Source of the DNA: Lachancea kluyveri NRRL Y-12651
Taxonomy: Eukaryota; Ascomycota; Saccharomycetes; Saccharomycetales; Saccharomycetaceae
Assembly: GCA_000149225.2 (NCBI GenBank)
Contig: CM000692.1
Location: 1,321,276 to 1,385,275, forward strand
Reading direction: 5' to 3'
Length of the DNA: 64,000 nt
Below, piece by piece: positions 63,598 through 64,000 of this stretch. The position numbers were made by a program, and so were the translations under genes. Under the pieces are notes generated by a model that saw only the letters and a program-made list of their open reading frames with translations, was not told the origin of the DNA and did not search any database. Every line of letters begins with the position of its first letter. The stretch's first letter is position 1.

Positions 63598-64000
63598 ATT
63601 ATGTGCATAAGATTGCTATTCTGGTTGAAAACCTTTCGTTTTTTGTATTTCGTCTTTTACTAGTGTTTAATCATTTGTCGATAAAGTTAATAAGACATCT
63701 CGTCACCCTTTATAACATCTGCTATCCAGACAGATAGGTCCGTTTTTGCATGCACTTTTAAAAATCTCCAAAAAGAACATGATACAGCTTTCATGTCGTG
63801 TGCCTGTGTCCTAGTGTACGGAAGAAGGCAGTTCCTTGCCAGCCACTACTTACTACCTGCCATATTGCTGTAAGATTTTTATTCGAGCTACAAAAAACTA
63901 GAAAAACTACATCACATGATGTGGCGAGATTTATATACACGATCGTTTTAAAGAAGCTGGATGCCTTATTGAGACCCGCCCCAAAGTTTTATATTGGAAT
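63598..64000. other. 3' flank at the right edge
   Basis: 403 bp after the membrane protein gene. No gene seen. A TTATATACACG stretch near 63931 may belong to the promoter of a gene beyond the window. Confidence 0.4.

Overview
The window looks like one arm or subtelomere-proximal stretch of a budding-yeast chromosome (Saccharomycetaceae). This rests on intronless genes, long AT-rich intergenic gaps, several Zn2Cys6 transcription factors, a secreted Mel1-type alpha-galactosidase with a perfect Gal4-type site, Fre- and Zrt-type metal-uptake genes, and a DUP240/COS-like membrane-protein family. A Torulaspora, Zygosaccharomyces or Zygotorulaspora-type genome is plausible, but I cannot fix the species.

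Layout. 1-31 kb is AT-rich, gene-poor and full of decay. Intact genes are a ferric reductase (1.1-3.1 kb), an alpha-galactosidase (5.7-7.1), a ZIP zinc transporter (9.9-11.1), two DUP-like genes (22.7-24.2), a glutathione transferase (24.9-25.5) and a half-length soluble Vps10/sortilin-like protein (27.3-29.5). Between them lie a broken GNAT acetyltransferase, a dead hAT DNA transposon, a zinc-cluster regulator with several lesions, and a third, dead DUP copy.

31.6-42.6 kb reads as a catabolic gene cluster: 5-oxoprolinase, a Dal5/Tna1-type anion permease, a DUF1445 (D-glutamate cyclase/hydro-lyase family) enzyme and a zinc-cluster regulator. The three metabolic genes each have a CCGCCG-like element 110-185 bp upstream. 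The likely theme is uptake of a 5-oxoproline- or glutamate-derived compound and its conversion to glutamate.

43.4-61.0 kb reads as a second cluster, visibly richer in G+C: amino-acid permease, class III aminotransferase, zinc-cluster regulator, flavocytochrome b2-like 2-hydroxyacid dehydrogenase with altered active-site residues, monocarboxylate-type permease, RidA imine deaminase, ornithine cyclodeaminase/ketimine reductase homologue and ketopantoate reductase homologue. Together these suggest interconversion of an amino acid, its imine, oxo acid and hydroxy acid. The actual substrate cannot be read from the sequence. The window closes with a four-TM protein of low-complexity tails (62.7-63.6).

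No tRNA, rRNA, CRISPR or intact retrotransposon was recognised.
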